From: Azospirillum doebereinerae
GTDB lineage: Bacteria > Pseudomonadota > Alphaproteobacteria > Azospirillales > Azospirillaceae
NCBI RefSeq assembly: GCF_003989665.1
Contig: NZ_RZIJ01000026.1
Location: 27,427 to 91,426, forward strand
DNA length: 64,000 nt
Direction: 5' to 3'
The position numbers were made by a program, and so were the translations under genes. Numbering within the stretch: position 1 is the stretch's first letter; the number at the start of each line of letters is the position of its first letter. Below, piece by piece: positions 1 to 8,302 of the stretch. The notes beneath the pieces are model-generated. The model was not told the origin of the DNA, ran no database searches, and was given only the letters and a program-made list of their open reading frames with translations.

Positions 1-28
1 AACATTTCGGCCGTAGACTCGCCGAACA

Positions 29-427
29 TCATTTGTACACAATGGTGAAGTCTCCGACGCTCTGGTCTTTCTTGAAGGACTTGACCTCATTGGGGATACC
101 AATCTCAACGGCGGAGGGCGTCGCCCAAGTGATGCCCAGCGTATGTTTGCCGCTCAAGATGAGAAAGGGCGGGTTTTTTTGGAGTGAGAATGCTTTGCCG
201 ACCGGCACAAGACTTGCTTGGGTATTGAACGGCGTCGTCGCTCCACATTCCCTTTCGAAGACGATGACGGATGTTCGTCCATCGGGAGCGGTTGAGGAGC
301 TGAGAACGGTAGCATCGCAAGGGTCAAGAATGCTCTCGTCTGTGAGTGCCATGTAGCCAAGCACGGCTAATATGAAGATGATGAAGAAGAGTATATGCCG
401 AATTTTGGAAATATTCAAATCTCTCAT
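29..427 (-). CDS. Small membrane-anchored protein, probable immunity partner of the adjacent type-44 toxin
   Basis: A 132-residue protein with one N-terminal membrane segment (about residues 11-27) followed by a compact soluble domain. Residues about 50-65 carry a VFERECGATT motif, which resembles small proteins of the DUF5412 type; that assignment is from memory and not tested. Its ATG overlaps the stop codon of the toxin reading frame by four bases (ATGA at 424-427), so the two genes are translationally coupled. A small gene directly after a toxin domain is the classic immunity position. Base composition is much AT-richer than the rest of the window, which suggests transfer. The immunity role is inference from position; the reading frame itself looks sound. 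Confidence 0.72.
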   Translation of the reverse strand: MRDLNISKIRHILFFIIFILAVLGYMALTDESILDPCDATVLSSSTAPDGRTSVIVFERECGATTPFNTQASLVPVGKAFSLQKNPPFLILSGKHTLGITWATPSAVEIGIPNEVKSFKKDQSVGDFTIVYK

Positions 428-1152
428 TTTTTATTTCTCATAAAATATTCAATACCACGTTTGATAAGAATTTGATCGTCGGGATCGTCGCCAAAAGGCG
501 GTTTGCCACCAATTCCTAAAATTGCCTCAATTTTACTGGGAGCGGACCCCCAATCCGGGCTGCTGGTGCCAGCTTGAACTTGCGCCCACCCAGCCATGAG
601 CAGCAGAATGTCTTCTGAATAACCCATTGCGGCGCCTGTTGCTCCATAATTAAAATTTCCAAAACTCTGGTATATAGATCCCTGCTGCTTATAATCCCAT
701 GGCCCCTTATTTCTGACCTGTTCAAAGAACCACCAATTGTCCTAAGGAGAAATTGCCGTATGGCGCAGAGCTTCATTTATGTTGGTATCAATGTCGACGC
801 CGGGAGGTGCCGCCGGCACTTTATTTTCTTCCGATAACGTCGTTGCTGTTGACTGAGCGGAATGTTCGTTATCGGTTGGGGCTGAGCGATCATATTCAGA
901 GACATCGACCGGTTGCCGGCTGACAGTACGGATGTATGCGCGGACATGAACAACCCCCTCACCATCAGCGCCATCGGTTTGCCTACCGGTCTCGTCTCGC
1001 TGGATCGGGTTGGGAAAAAGAGTCTGGAAGCCTTCGCTTACCATAGAAGACCAAGACGAGCGCTCTGGATGGTTGACGTTCCAGTAACGCGGATCCTTCA
1101 TCATTTCTTGTAAGGCGTCCAGTGTTACCGGTTGAGGCAGGCGGAGGGGCAT
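424..1152 (-). pseudogene. Polymorphic toxin with type-44 (Ntox44) C-terminal domain, interrupted by an in-frame TAG
   Basis: Reading one frame from ATG 1152 gives a 136-residue N-terminal part ending in ...HTAISP, then TAG at 742-744, then 105 more in-frame codons to a stop at 424. The part after the stop starts DNWWFFEQVRN and continues with GPWDYKQQG, FGNFNYGATGAA, AQVQAGTSSPDWG and PFGDDPDDQ, which are the conserved features of the bacterial toxin 44 family as I know it. No ATG, GTG or TTG lies in frame between the TAG and Met 627, so restarting there would lose the WF...QVRN and WDYK motifs. The simplest reading is a nonsense mutation that killed the toxin; the N-terminal part (DALQEMMKDPRYW...) is not recognised. 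Readthrough or a sequencing error is possible. Confidence 0.75.
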
Positions 1153-1428
1153 GGCTGTGGTCCAGCATGTGACTGCTGGATAAAAGGATTATAGACCTAC
1201 CATCCTCCTGCAAAGAAAATTTTCCTAAACGCTGGAGTGACTCATCCCGGCGGCCGGAACGCAGTTTTGGCTCGGGCGTAAAGCGGTTGCTTCGCCCGGC
1301 GTGAGTGCGTGACGATGGCTCGACAGGTTGCGCAAATCATCGCAACCCATGTCCGTCATGGGGATTTTCAAAGGGCGAATAGAAAATGCCCCGGCCATGA
1401 AACCGTCACGCCCAAGCCGCGCAAAGCG
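1153..1428. other. Intergenic region upstream of the toxin locus, with a minus-strand -10 box and inverted repeat
   Basis: No convincing gene. On the minus strand a TATAAT hexamer lies at 1188-1193, about 36 bases upstream of the toxin ATG, with only a weak -35 (TTTGCA or TCTTTG). Immediately downstream, at the expected transcript start, is an inverted repeat TCCAGCA (1161-1167) / TGCTGGA (1174-1180), which could be an operator or a 5' hairpin. Several short reading frames here lack ribosome sites and coding character. Confidence 0.4.
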
Positions 1429-1457
1429 TTGACAACGCACCCTTGTGTGGGTGCAAT
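1429..1457 (+). promoter_or_regulatory. Sigma-70 type promoter of potFGHI with an overlapping palindrome
   Basis: TTGACA at 1429-1434 and TGCAAT at 1452-1457 are separated by 17 bases. The spacer and -10 are covered by an inverted repeat GCACCC (1437-1442) / GGGTGC (1449-1454), a good position for a repressor. The start of potF is about 70 bases further on. Confidence 0.55.
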
Positions 1458-1530
1458 AGCGACCGCGCTGGGTCGGCCGTGGGGAACGCGGCGCCACCCT
1501 GAATGACAACGAACAGGTCGGGGCTTCTCA

Positions 1531-2628
1531 ATGAAAAAACTCGCTCTCAGCCTCCTCGGTGCGGTCGCGGCGGTCGCCATCGCCGGTCCGGCGCTGGCCC
1601 AGGCCAAGAAGCCGGTCAACATCTACATCTGGAACGATTATCTGGGTGAGACGACACTCGCCGACTTCACCAAGGCGACGGGGGCCGAGACGAAGGTCGA
1701 TCTCTACGACAGCCTGGAGCTGCTGGAGCAGAAGGTCCTGGTCGGCAAGTCGGGCTACGACGTGATCGTCCCCACCGCCGAGCCGACCCTGTCGCGCCTG
1801 ATCCAGGCCAAGGTCGTCGGCCCGCTCGACAAGTCGAAGATCCCCAACTTCAAGAACCTCGACCCGAAGGTCCTGAAGCTGCTGGAGAACTCCGACCCCG
1901 GCAACAAGTTCGCCGTGCCCTATCTGGGCGGCACGGTCGGCATCGCCATCATCCCGGAGAAGATCAAGGCCGTCGCCCCCGACGTGGCGCTCGACAGCTG
2001 GGACCTGATCTTCAAGCCGGAAGTCGCCAAGAAGGTCGCCGCCTGCGGCATCACGGTGATGGATTCGGCCATCGACGTCATCCCGTCGGTGCTGAACTAC
2101 CTCGGCCTCGACCCGAACTCCGAGAAGAAGGAGGATCTGGACAAGGCCGAGAAGACGCTGATGGCGGTCCGCCCCTACATCAAGCAGTTCGTCACCGGCC
2201 AGAACATCAACATCCTGGCGGGCGGCGACGCCTGCGTCGTCATGGCTTACAACGGCGACGCCATCCAGGGCGCCGCCCGCGCCGCCGAGGCCAAGAGCGC
2301 CAAGGTGGAGTTCATCACGCCCAAGGAAGGCGTGCAGGTCTGGTGGGACACGCTGGCCGTGCCGGCCGACGCCCCCAACAAGGACGGCGCCCACGCCTTC
2401 ATCAACTTCGCGCTGGATCCGGCGAACACCGCCAACATCTCCAATACAGTGCGCTACGCCAACGCGGTCCCGGCCTCGCTGGCCACGGTCGCCGACGACA
2501 TCAAGGGCAACCCCGGCATCTTCCTGCCGGCCGACAGCAGCGTGAAGCTGTTCGCCCTGAAGTCGATCAAGCAGGCCACCGACCGCGCCCGCACCCGCGT
2601 GTGGACCAAGGTCAAGACCGGCAAGTAA
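1531..2628 (+). CDS. potF: Polyamine ABC transporter, periplasmic substrate-binding protein
   Basis: A 365-residue binding protein of the PotD/PotF family that captures putrescine or spermidine in the periplasm and delivers it to the PotHI permease. Residues 1-23 form a clear Sec signal peptide ending in PALA. The mature part begins with the family motif VNIYIWNDYLGE and includes a tryptophan- and aspartate-rich pocket region (VQVWWDTLAVP near residue 272). It is first in a four-gene operon with all the parts of a complete importer. A GC-rich hairpin just after the gene may explain higher expression of the binding protein than of the membrane parts. Putrescine specificity is inferred from similarity and from the agmatine deiminase gene downstream. 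Confidence 0.93.
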   Translation: MKKLALSLLGAVAAVAIAGPALAQAKKPVNIYIWNDYLGETTLADFTKATGAETKVDLYDSLELLEQKVLVGKSGYDVIVPTAEPTLSRLIQAKVVGPLDKSKIPNFKNLDPKVLKLLENSDPGNKFAVPYLGGTVGIAIIPEKIKAVAPDVALDSWDLIFKPEVAKKVAACGITVMDSAIDVIPSVLNYLGLDPNSEKKEDLDKAEKTLMAVRPYIKQFVTGQNINILAGGDACVVMAYNGDAIQGAARAAEAKSAKVEFITPKEGVQVWWDTLAVPADAPNKDGAHAFINFALDPANTANISNTVRYANAVPASLATVADDIKGNPGIFLPADSSVKLFALKSIKQATDRARTRVWTKVKTGK

Positions 2629-2652
2629 GCCGCCCCGCGTGACGCGCGTTCG

Positions 2653-2692
2653 CGCCCCGGCCGATCCCCCGTGACGGGGAACGGCCGGGGCG
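2653..2692 (+). terminator. Hairpin between potF and potG (attenuator or partial terminator)
   Basis: CGCCCCGGCCG (2653-2663) pairs perfectly with CGGCCGGGGCG (2682-2692), and the interior has a second CCCC/GGGG pairing. No T-run follows, so it is more likely an mRNA-stabilising or partial termination hairpin inside the operon. Confidence 0.55.
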
Positions 2693-2715
2693 TTGCCTTG
2701 ATTGAAGGACCCCGG

Positions 2716-3879
2716 ATGGCCGGTCAGCCGATTCGCAAGCCCACGCGCCTGGAACCCTGGCAGGATGCCGGGCAGACGCCCTATGTCCGGATCGAGAAGG
2801 TCACCAAGACCTTCGGCGATTTCGTCGCGGTGGACGAGGTCAGCCTGTCGATCTACCGGAACGAGTTCTTCGCCCTGCTGGGCGGCTCGGGCTCCGGCAA
2901 GACCACGCTGCTGCGCATGCTGGCGGGGTTCGAGCAGCCGACCGAGGGCAGGATCTTCATCGACGGCGTCGACATGGCCGGCATCCCGCCCTACGAGCGG
3001 CCGGTCAACATGATGTTCCAGTCCTACGCCCTGTTCCCGCACATGAGCGTCGAGCAGAACGTCGCCTTCGGCCTGAAACAGGACAACGTCCCCAAGGCCG
3101 AGATCCGCGACCGGGTCGAGGAGATGCTGGGGATGGTCCAACTGTCGGCCTTCGGCAAGCGGCGCCCGCACCAGCTGTCGGGCGGCCAGCGGCAGCGCGT
3201 GGCGCTGGCCCGCTCGCTGGTCAAGCGTCCCAAGCTGCTGCTGCTGGACGAGCCGCTGGGCGCGCTCGACAAGAAGCTGCGCGAGAAGACCCAGTTCGAA
3301 CTGGTCAACATCCAGGAGAAGCTGGGCGTCACCTTCATCGTGGTCACCCACGACCAGGAGGAGGCGATGACGATGTCTTCTCGCATCGCCGTGATGAACC
3401 ACGGCGTCATCGCGCAGGTGGGCACGCCGACCGAGATTTACGAATACCCGCACAACCGCTTCGTCGCCGAGTTCATCGGCTCGATCAACATGTTCGAGGG
3501 CCGCGTCGTCGAGGCCACCGCCGACCATGTGCTGGTGGCGTCCGAGGAGGCCGGCTGCGAGCTGCACATCAGCCACGCCACCCCGGCCCCGGCCGGCTCC
3601 CCGGTGGCCGTCGCCATCCGGCCGGAGAAGATCGCCCTGTCGAAGGAGCCGCCCCCCTCCGGCGCCGACGGCACGCCCGCGCGCAACGCCACCAAGGGCA
3701 TCGTGCGCGAGATCGCCTATCTCGGCGACGTGTCGATCTATCTGGTGCAGCTTCCCACCGGCAAGACGGTGCGGGTGACCGCCCCCAACGTCACCCGGCG
3801 CACCGAGATGCCGATCACCTGGGAGGACGAGGTGTATCTGAGCTGGCGGCCCTTCGCCGGCGTGGTGCTGGCGCAATGA
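2716..3879 (+). CDS. potG: Polyamine ABC transporter ATP-binding subunit
   Basis: A 387-residue ABC ATPase that powers the PotHI permease from the cytoplasmic side. Visible are Walker A (GGSGSGKTT, about residues 55-63), the Q-loop (MMFQSYALFPH), the signature LSGGQRQR, Walker B KLLLLDEP, the switch histidine in VVTHDQEEA, and a C-terminal TOBE-type domain. The start at ATG 2716 is preferred over the GTG at 2671, because GTG 2671 lies inside the potF-potG hairpin whereas 2716 follows a GAAGGA ribosome site. Its stop overlaps the potH start (ATGA). Confidence 0.94.
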   Translation: MAGQPIRKPTRLEPWQDAGQTPYVRIEKVTKTFGDFVAVDEVSLSIYRNEFFALLGGSGSGKTTLLRMLAGFEQPTEGRIFIDGVDMAGIPPYERPVNMMFQSYALFPHMSVEQNVAFGLKQDNVPKAEIRDRVEEMLGMVQLSAFGKRRPHQLSGGQRQRVALARSLVKRPKLLLLDEPLGALDKKLREKTQFELVNIQEKLGVTFIVVTHDQEEAMTMSSRIAVMNHGVIAQVGTPTEIYEYPHNRFVAEFIGSINMFEGRVVEATADHVLVASEEAGCELHISHATPAPAGSPVAVAIRPEKIALSKEPPPSGADGTPARNATKGIVREIAYLGDVSIYLVQLPTGKTVRVTAPNVTRRTEMPITWEDEVYLSWRPFAGVVLAQ

Positions 3880-4817
3880 GGGGCGCCGTCTCGGCCCTCG
3901 CGGCGGTTCTGGGCCGGCTGGGGCTGTGGGGGCGCGGCGTGGTCGTCGCCGTGCCCTATCTGTGGCTGATGCTGTTCTTCCTGGTGCCCTTCCTGATCGT
4001 CTTCGGCATCAGCTTCTCCGAATCGGTCATCGCCCAGCCGCCCTACGCGCCGCTGGTCGAATGGCTGACCGACGAGGACGCCGGGACGACCAAGCTCCAG
4101 CTCCTGCTGAATCTGACCAACTATCTGCGGCTGACCGGCGACGACCTCTACATCCTGGCCTATCTGAACTCGGTCAAGATCGCGCTGGTGACGACGCTGC
4201 TCTGCCTGTTCATCGGCTACCCGATGGCCTACGCCATCGCCAAGGCGCCGCCGGCCCGGCGCGGACCGTTGATGATGCTGGTCATCCTGCCCTTCTGGAC
4301 GAGCTTCCTGATCCGCATCTACGCCTGGATCGGCATCCTCAAGGGCAATGGCGTCGTCAGCAACCTGCTGGAATGGGCCGGGATCACCAGCGGGCCGGTC
4401 GAGATTCTCTATTCGGACTGGGCGGTCTACATCGGCATGTCCTATTGCTACCTGCCTTTCATGGTGCTGCCGCTCTACTCCACGCTGGAGAAGATGGACC
4501 CGACCCTGCTGGAGGCGGCGGCCGATCTGGGCTGCCGGCCCTTCAAGGCGTTCCTCACCGTCACCCTGCCGCTGTCGATCCCCGGCATCGTCGCCGGCTC
4601 GCTGCTGGTCTTCATCCCGTCGGTCGGCGAGTTCGTGACGCCGGAGCTGCTGGGCGGGCCGGACACGCTGATGATCGGGCGCGTGCTGTGGAACGAGTTC
4701 TTCGCCAACCGCGACTGGCCGGTGGCCTCGGCGGTGGCGATCGCGCTGCTGCTGGTGCTGGTGGTGCCGATCATGATCTTCCAGTACGTCCAGGCCCGCG
4801 AGGCGGAGGAGCGGTGA
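3876..4817 (+). CDS. potH: Polyamine ABC transporter permease 1
   Basis: A 313-residue inner-membrane permease with about six membrane segments. The family EAA loop is present near residue 210 (LLEAAADLGCRPFKAF). It forms the transmembrane channel together with PotI. Start codon overlaps the potG stop by four bases, and the stop overlaps the potI ATG by one base, so the operon is tightly coupled. The length is normal for PotH. Confidence 0.94.
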   Translation: MRGAVSALAAVLGRLGLWGRGVVVAVPYLWLMLFFLVPFLIVFGISFSESVIAQPPYAPLVEWLTDEDAGTTKLQLLLNLTNYLRLTGDDLYILAYLNSVKIALVTTLLCLFIGYPMAYAIAKAPPARRGPLMMLVILPFWTSFLIRIYAWIGILKGNGVVSNLLEWAGITSGPVEILYSDWAVYIGMSYCYLPFMVLPLYSTLEKMDPTLLEAAADLGCRPFKAFLTVTLPLSIPGIVAGSLLVFIPSVGEFVTPELLGGPDTLMIGRVLWNEFFANRDWPVASAVAIALLLVLVVPIMIFQYVQAREAEER

Positions 4818-5650
4818 TGAAGCGCATCGGTTTCCTGTCCTGGGCGCTGTGGTTCGGCTACGCCTTCCTCTACGTGCCGATCGTCCTGCTGGTCGTCTAC
4901 TCGTTCAACGAGTCGCGGCTGGTCACCGTGTGGGGCGGCTTCTCGACCAAATGGTACGGGGAGCTGATGAACAACGACGCGCTGCTGTCGGCGGCCGGGC
5001 TGTCGTTGCAGGTCGCGGCGGTGTCGGCGACGCTGTCGGTCATCCTGGGCACCTGCGCCGGCATGGCGATGTCGCGCTTCGGGCGCTTTCGCGGGCGGAC
5101 CCTGTTCGGCGGGCTGATCACGGCGCCGCTGGTCATGCCGGAGGTCATCACCGGCCTGTCGCTGCTGCTGCTGTTCGTGGCGATGGAGCAACTGATCGGC
5201 TGGCCCGACGGGCGCGGCGTGACGACGATCACCATCGCGCACACCACCTTCACCGCCTCCTACGTCGCGGTCGTCGTGCAGTCGCGGCTGGCCGGCATGG
5301 ACGGCAGCCTGGAGGAGGCGGCGATGGATCTGGGCGCGCGCCCGGCCAAGGTGTTCTTCGTCATCACCCTGCCGATCATCGCGCCGGCCCTGGTCGCCGG
5401 CTGGCTGCTGGCCTTCACCCTGTCGCTGGACGACGTGGTGGTGGCGAGCTTCGTCTCGGGGCCGGGATCGACGACGCTGCCGATGGTGATCTTCTCCAGC
5501 GTCAAGTTCGGCATCAGCCCACAGATCAACGCGCTGGCGACGCTGATGATTCTGTTGGTCGCGGCCGGCATCTTCGTCGCCAGCATCGTCATGACCCGGC
5601 AGGACCGGCAGAGGAAGCGGGACGAGCAGATGGCCCTCCAGACGGGGTAA
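4817..5650 (+). CDS. potI: Polyamine ABC transporter permease 2
   Basis: A 277-residue permease of the PotC/PotI type with six predicted membrane segments and an EAA loop (LEEAAMDLGARPAKVF). The ATG at 4817 shares a base with the potH stop, fixing the start. It completes the importer potFGHI. A weak hairpin follows the gene. Confidence 0.94.
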   Translation: MKRIGFLSWALWFGYAFLYVPIVLLVVYSFNESRLVTVWGGFSTKWYGELMNNDALLSAAGLSLQVAAVSATLSVILGTCAGMAMSRFGRFRGRTLFGGLITAPLVMPEVITGLSLLLLFVAMEQLIGWPDGRGVTTITIAHTTFTASYVAVVVQSRLAGMDGSLEEAAMDLGARPAKVFFVITLPIIAPALVAGWLLAFTLSLDDVVVASFVSGPGSTTLPMVIFSSVKFGISPQINALATLMILLVAAGIFVASIVMTRQDRQRKRDEQMALQTG

Positions 5651-6069
5651 TCCGGCGGCGTGGGCGACGAAGGATGCCCCCTGTCCATCCGCGCGTTGCA
5701 GATCCGCGACGCGACGGATGGCTTTCCAGCACCGCTTTTGCTAGTGTGAAGGTATCGTCAACAGCAAATGAGGTTGTGCCATGCGCGCGCTCTTGTGGTT
5801 CCCCCTTCTGAGGCTCGGTTTCTTCAGTCCCGTTTCGACCGGTTATTCGTCTTCGCGTACCCTCACGGCCCGCCGCGCCCTGCGCCCGCCGTCCGGCCGT
5901 TAGCGGCCGTTTGCGCGTCCATCGACGCGCCGTCCATCCACTCCCCCCGATTCCGCGACGCCGCTTCGGCAGTTTGGCAGCGTTGCCAAAATCCTGATCT
6001 CGTGGTTAGGGTGAGGTGGGATGTTTCACGTCCCATTGCTGGATTTCATCGGGGTAGAGGGATCGACGC
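5651..6069. other. Intergenic region between potI and aguA with two palindromes
   Basis: No supported gene; a 101-codon frame here lacks a ribosome site and looks non-coding. A hairpin CCATCCG (5685-5691) / CGGATGG (5715-5721) may end the pot operon. TTTGGCAGCGTTGCCAAA (5973-5990) is an 18-base near-perfect palindrome with a central CG, the form of LacI/GalR-family operators. A second, weaker inverted repeat TGGGA/TCCCA lies at 6017-6035. Confidence 0.5.
5973..5990. promoter_or_regulatory. LacI-type palindromic operator upstream of aguA
   Basis: TTTGGCAGCGTTGCCAAA: eight of nine base pairs are symmetric around a central CG step. It sits about 80 bases upstream of the agmatine deiminase start. 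No LacI-family gene is in the window, so the regulator would act from elsewhere. Confidence 0.45.
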
Positions 6070-7086
6070 ATGACGACACCGACCGCCCAAGGGCTGTACA
6101 TGCCGGGGGAATGGGCGCACCACAGCGGTTGCTGGATGGCGTGGCCCTGCCGGCCGGAAACCTGGCCCGAGGACGGCTTCGACGCCGCGTGCGACGCCTA
6201 CGCCGAGGTCGCCCAGGCCATTTCCCGCTTCGAGCCGGTGACGATGGTCTGCGACCCGGCGACCGTGGCCGACGCCTCGCTGGCCTGCGGCCCCGGCATC
6301 CAGATTCTGCCGCTGCCGATCAGCGATTCGTGGATCCGCGACACCGGCCCCAGCTTCGTCGTCGACGGCAAGGGTGGCCTGGGCGGCGTCCATTGGGGCT
6401 TCAACGCCTGGGGCGGCAATTACGACGACTGCGCCAAGGACCGCGAGGTCGGCCGGCTGGTGCTGGAGCACCTGAAGCTGCCGCGCTTCGCCGCGCCGCT
6501 GGTGATGGAGGGCGGCTCCTTCCACGTCGACGGGGAAGGGACGCTGCTGACCACCGAGCAGTGCCTGCTGAACCCCAACCGCAACCCCGGCCTGGGCAAG
6601 GCGGAGATCGAGCGCCAGTTGATGGACCATCTCGGCGTGTCGTCGGTGATCTGGCTCGGCCAGGGCTACCAGGACGACGAGACCGATGGGCACATCGACG
6701 AGATCGCGCTGTTCGTGCGGCCGGGCGTGGTGATGGCGATCACCACCGACGATCCCGGCGACGCGAATTTCAAGGCCTTCCAAGACAACCTCGACCGGCT
6801 GAAACGCGCCCGCGACGCCAAGGGGCGCGCGCTGGAGGTCATCACCGTCCAGCAGCCGGCCCGGCGCGACGAGAACGGCGTCCGGCTGACCCTGTCCTAC
6901 ACGAACCTGTACATCGCCAACGGCGGCATCGTCATGCCGGCCTTCGAGGATCCGGCCGACGACGAGGCTTACCGCGCGGTGCGCAAGGCCTTCCCCGACC
7001 GCGAGGTGACCCAGATCGCGGCGCTCGACATCGTGCGCGGCGGCGGCGGCATCCACTGCATCACCCAGCAGCAGCCGGCCGTCTGA
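6070..7086 (+). CDS. aguA: Agmatine deiminase
   Basis: A 338-residue enzyme of the agmatine deiminase / peptidylarginine deiminase fold that converts agmatine to N-carbamoylputrescine and ammonia in the cytoplasm. The catalytic cysteine is Cys330 in GGGGIHCITQQ; the substrate region SDSWIRDTGP (near residue 86) and the catalytic histidine-aspartate stretch DDETDGHIDE are also present. The ATG at 6070 follows GAGGGA. Lying directly after potFGHI on the same strand, it points to a local module for importing and making putrescine. Confidence 0.93.
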   Translation: MTTPTAQGLYMPGEWAHHSGCWMAWPCRPETWPEDGFDAACDAYAEVAQAISRFEPVTMVCDPATVADASLACGPGIQILPLPISDSWIRDTGPSFVVDGKGGLGGVHWGFNAWGGNYDDCAKDREVGRLVLEHLKLPRFAAPLVMEGGSFHVDGEGTLLTTEQCLLNPNRNPGLGKAEIERQLMDHLGVSSVIWLGQGYQDDETDGHIDEIALFVRPGVVMAITTDDPGDANFKAFQDNLDRLKRARDAKGRALEVITVQQPARRDENGVRLTLSYTNLYIANGGIVMPAFEDPADDEAYRAVRKAFPDREVTQIAALDIVRGGGGIHCITQQQPAV

Positions 7087-7098
7087 ACCGGGGGAAAC

Positions 7099-7127
7099 GC
7101 CGCCGCGCGCCCCGGCGTGGCGGCTTT
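7099..7127 (+). terminator. Possible terminator between aguA and the convergent hydrolase gene
   Basis: GCCGCC (7099-7104) can pair with GGCGGC (7119-7124), followed by TTT. The stem is short, so this is only a weak call. Confidence 0.35.
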
Positions 7128-7139
7128 GCTGCCGCCGCG

Positions 7140-7943
7140 CTAAGCCGTCAAGGCCCGCTGAATCGCGTCGTGCAGGATGTCGGGCGCGCTCAACTGGGGC
7201 ATGTGCCCGTCCGCGTCGATCACCATCAGCTCGCTGTCCGGGATCATCGCCGTCAGATATTCGGCGACCGACAGGGGCACGGCGATGTCATTGCGCGATT
7301 GGATGAGCGTGCAGGGGACGGTGACCTGTGCCAGCCGGTCCCGGCAGTCCGACGAAAAGATCATCAGGGCGATGGAGAGCGCGACGTCGGGGCGCATCGC
7401 CAACAGCCCCTCGGCGAATTTCCGAACCGCCGGGTGGCCGGTCGGCTTGGAGACCGCCGCCGGGGCGAAGTTCTGCGTCCACAGGACGTAGTTCTCCGAC
7501 ATGCTGTCGAACAGGTCGTTGAGATCCTGCTCCTCGAAGCCCCCGTTGTAGCCTTCGCCGTTCCGGTAGCGGGGAGAGGCGCCGACCAGGATGAGCTTCT
7601 CGAACAGGGCGGGCTCCTGGATGGACGCCAGGAGGCCGATCATTCCGCTGACCGAATGGCCGATGAAGGTGCAGCGCCGCACCCGGGCGTGGCCGAGAAC
7701 ATTCAGAAGGTCGTCCGCGTAGCTCTCCAAATCCCGGTATTTGTGATGATCGTAATGCTCGGAGCTGGCGCCGGTGAAGCCGACCAGATCGAACAGCACG
7801 ACCCGGTGCGTCCGCGCCAACCGCATGGCGATGCCGTGCCAGGAGGTCTGGTCGAGGCCGAACCCATGGGAAAAGACCAGCGTTCGGTCTCCGGACCCAT
7901 AAACCTTGATGGTGTGCTTGGTGGAAAGATCGCTGGTGTTCAT
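7140..7943 (-). CDS. RsbQ/KAI2-like alpha/beta hydrolase
   Basis: A 267-residue alpha/beta hydrolase whose overall sequence follows the RsbQ / KAI2 / D14 family: GSGDRTLVFSHGFGLDQTSW near the start, the nucleophile Ser97 in FIGHSVSG, GGFEEQDLNDL after the lid, and the catalytic His247 in DADGHMP. In Bacillus RsbQ works with the PAS phosphatase RsbP in stress signalling; in plants relatives perceive karrikins or strigolactones. No partner kinase or phosphatase gene lies beside it here. The ATG at 7943 is chosen because the longer frame upstream has no family similarity. The natural substrate is unknown. Confidence 0.85.
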   Translation of the reverse strand: MNTSDLSTKHTIKVYGSGDRTLVFSHGFGLDQTSWHGIAMRLARTHRVVLFDLVGFTGASSEHYDHHKYRDLESYADDLLNVLGHARVRRCTFIGHSVSGMIGLLASIQEPALFEKLILVGASPRYRNGEGYNGGFEEQDLNDLFDSMSENYVLWTQNFAPAAVSKPTGHPAVRKFAEGLLAMRPDVALSIALMIFSSDCRDRLAQVTVPCTLIQSRNDIAVPLSVAEYLTAMIPDSELMVIDADGHMPQLSAPDILHDAIQRALTA

Positions 7944-8302
7944 CCGCACCCGATGTTTTCTCTGTCGTGCCGCGCGCTCCTCGCGCTTTGGCGGGGTTGA
8001 AGAGAGCAAAATCCGACGCCGTGATCCTTGTTTGATGGCGGCCGGGTCATACCCCGGATGGCAAAACGCTGGATCGGAATTCAGGATGACGACCGGGAGC
8101 GGGCGCGTCAACACGCCGTCCCCGGCGCGGAGGCGTCCGGTGCCGTCGGACAGGCACCGAGGGGCATGGGCAAGAAGGGCAGGGCAGAACCCGCCGACCG
8201 GCAGAATCTTCCATGGCGTCCGGGACGGACGGCAACGCCGGAAGGCAGGCGGGAGTCCGGAGACTCCCGCCTGCCTTCGGCGCTCGGCCGTCCGCCGGTG
8301 GA
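7944..8302. other. Intergenic region between hydrolase start and flgH end
   Basis: No gene is supported. It contains the promoter region of the minus-strand hydrolase near 7950-8100 and a strong hairpin at 8241-8278 that ends the flgFGAH operon. Short reading frames here have no ribosome sites. Confidence 0.5.
8241..8278 (-). terminator. Terminator of the flgFGAH operon
   Basis: A perfect 17-base stem, GAAGGCAGGCGGGAGTC (8241-8257) against 8262-8278, with a CGGA tetraloop. It lies about 25 bases beyond the flgH stop. The T-tail is short. Confidence 0.75.

Noticed and set aside
1528..3876. Minus-strand open frame of 782 codons opposite potF and potG
   Set aside because: A mirror of GC-rich codon use in real genes on the other strand; the protein is low-complexity Arg/Asp/Gly/His-rich and has no ribosome site.
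5768..6073. 101-codon plus-strand frame before aguA
   Set aside because: No ribosome site, no family features, and it would overlap the aguA start; the region looks regulatory.
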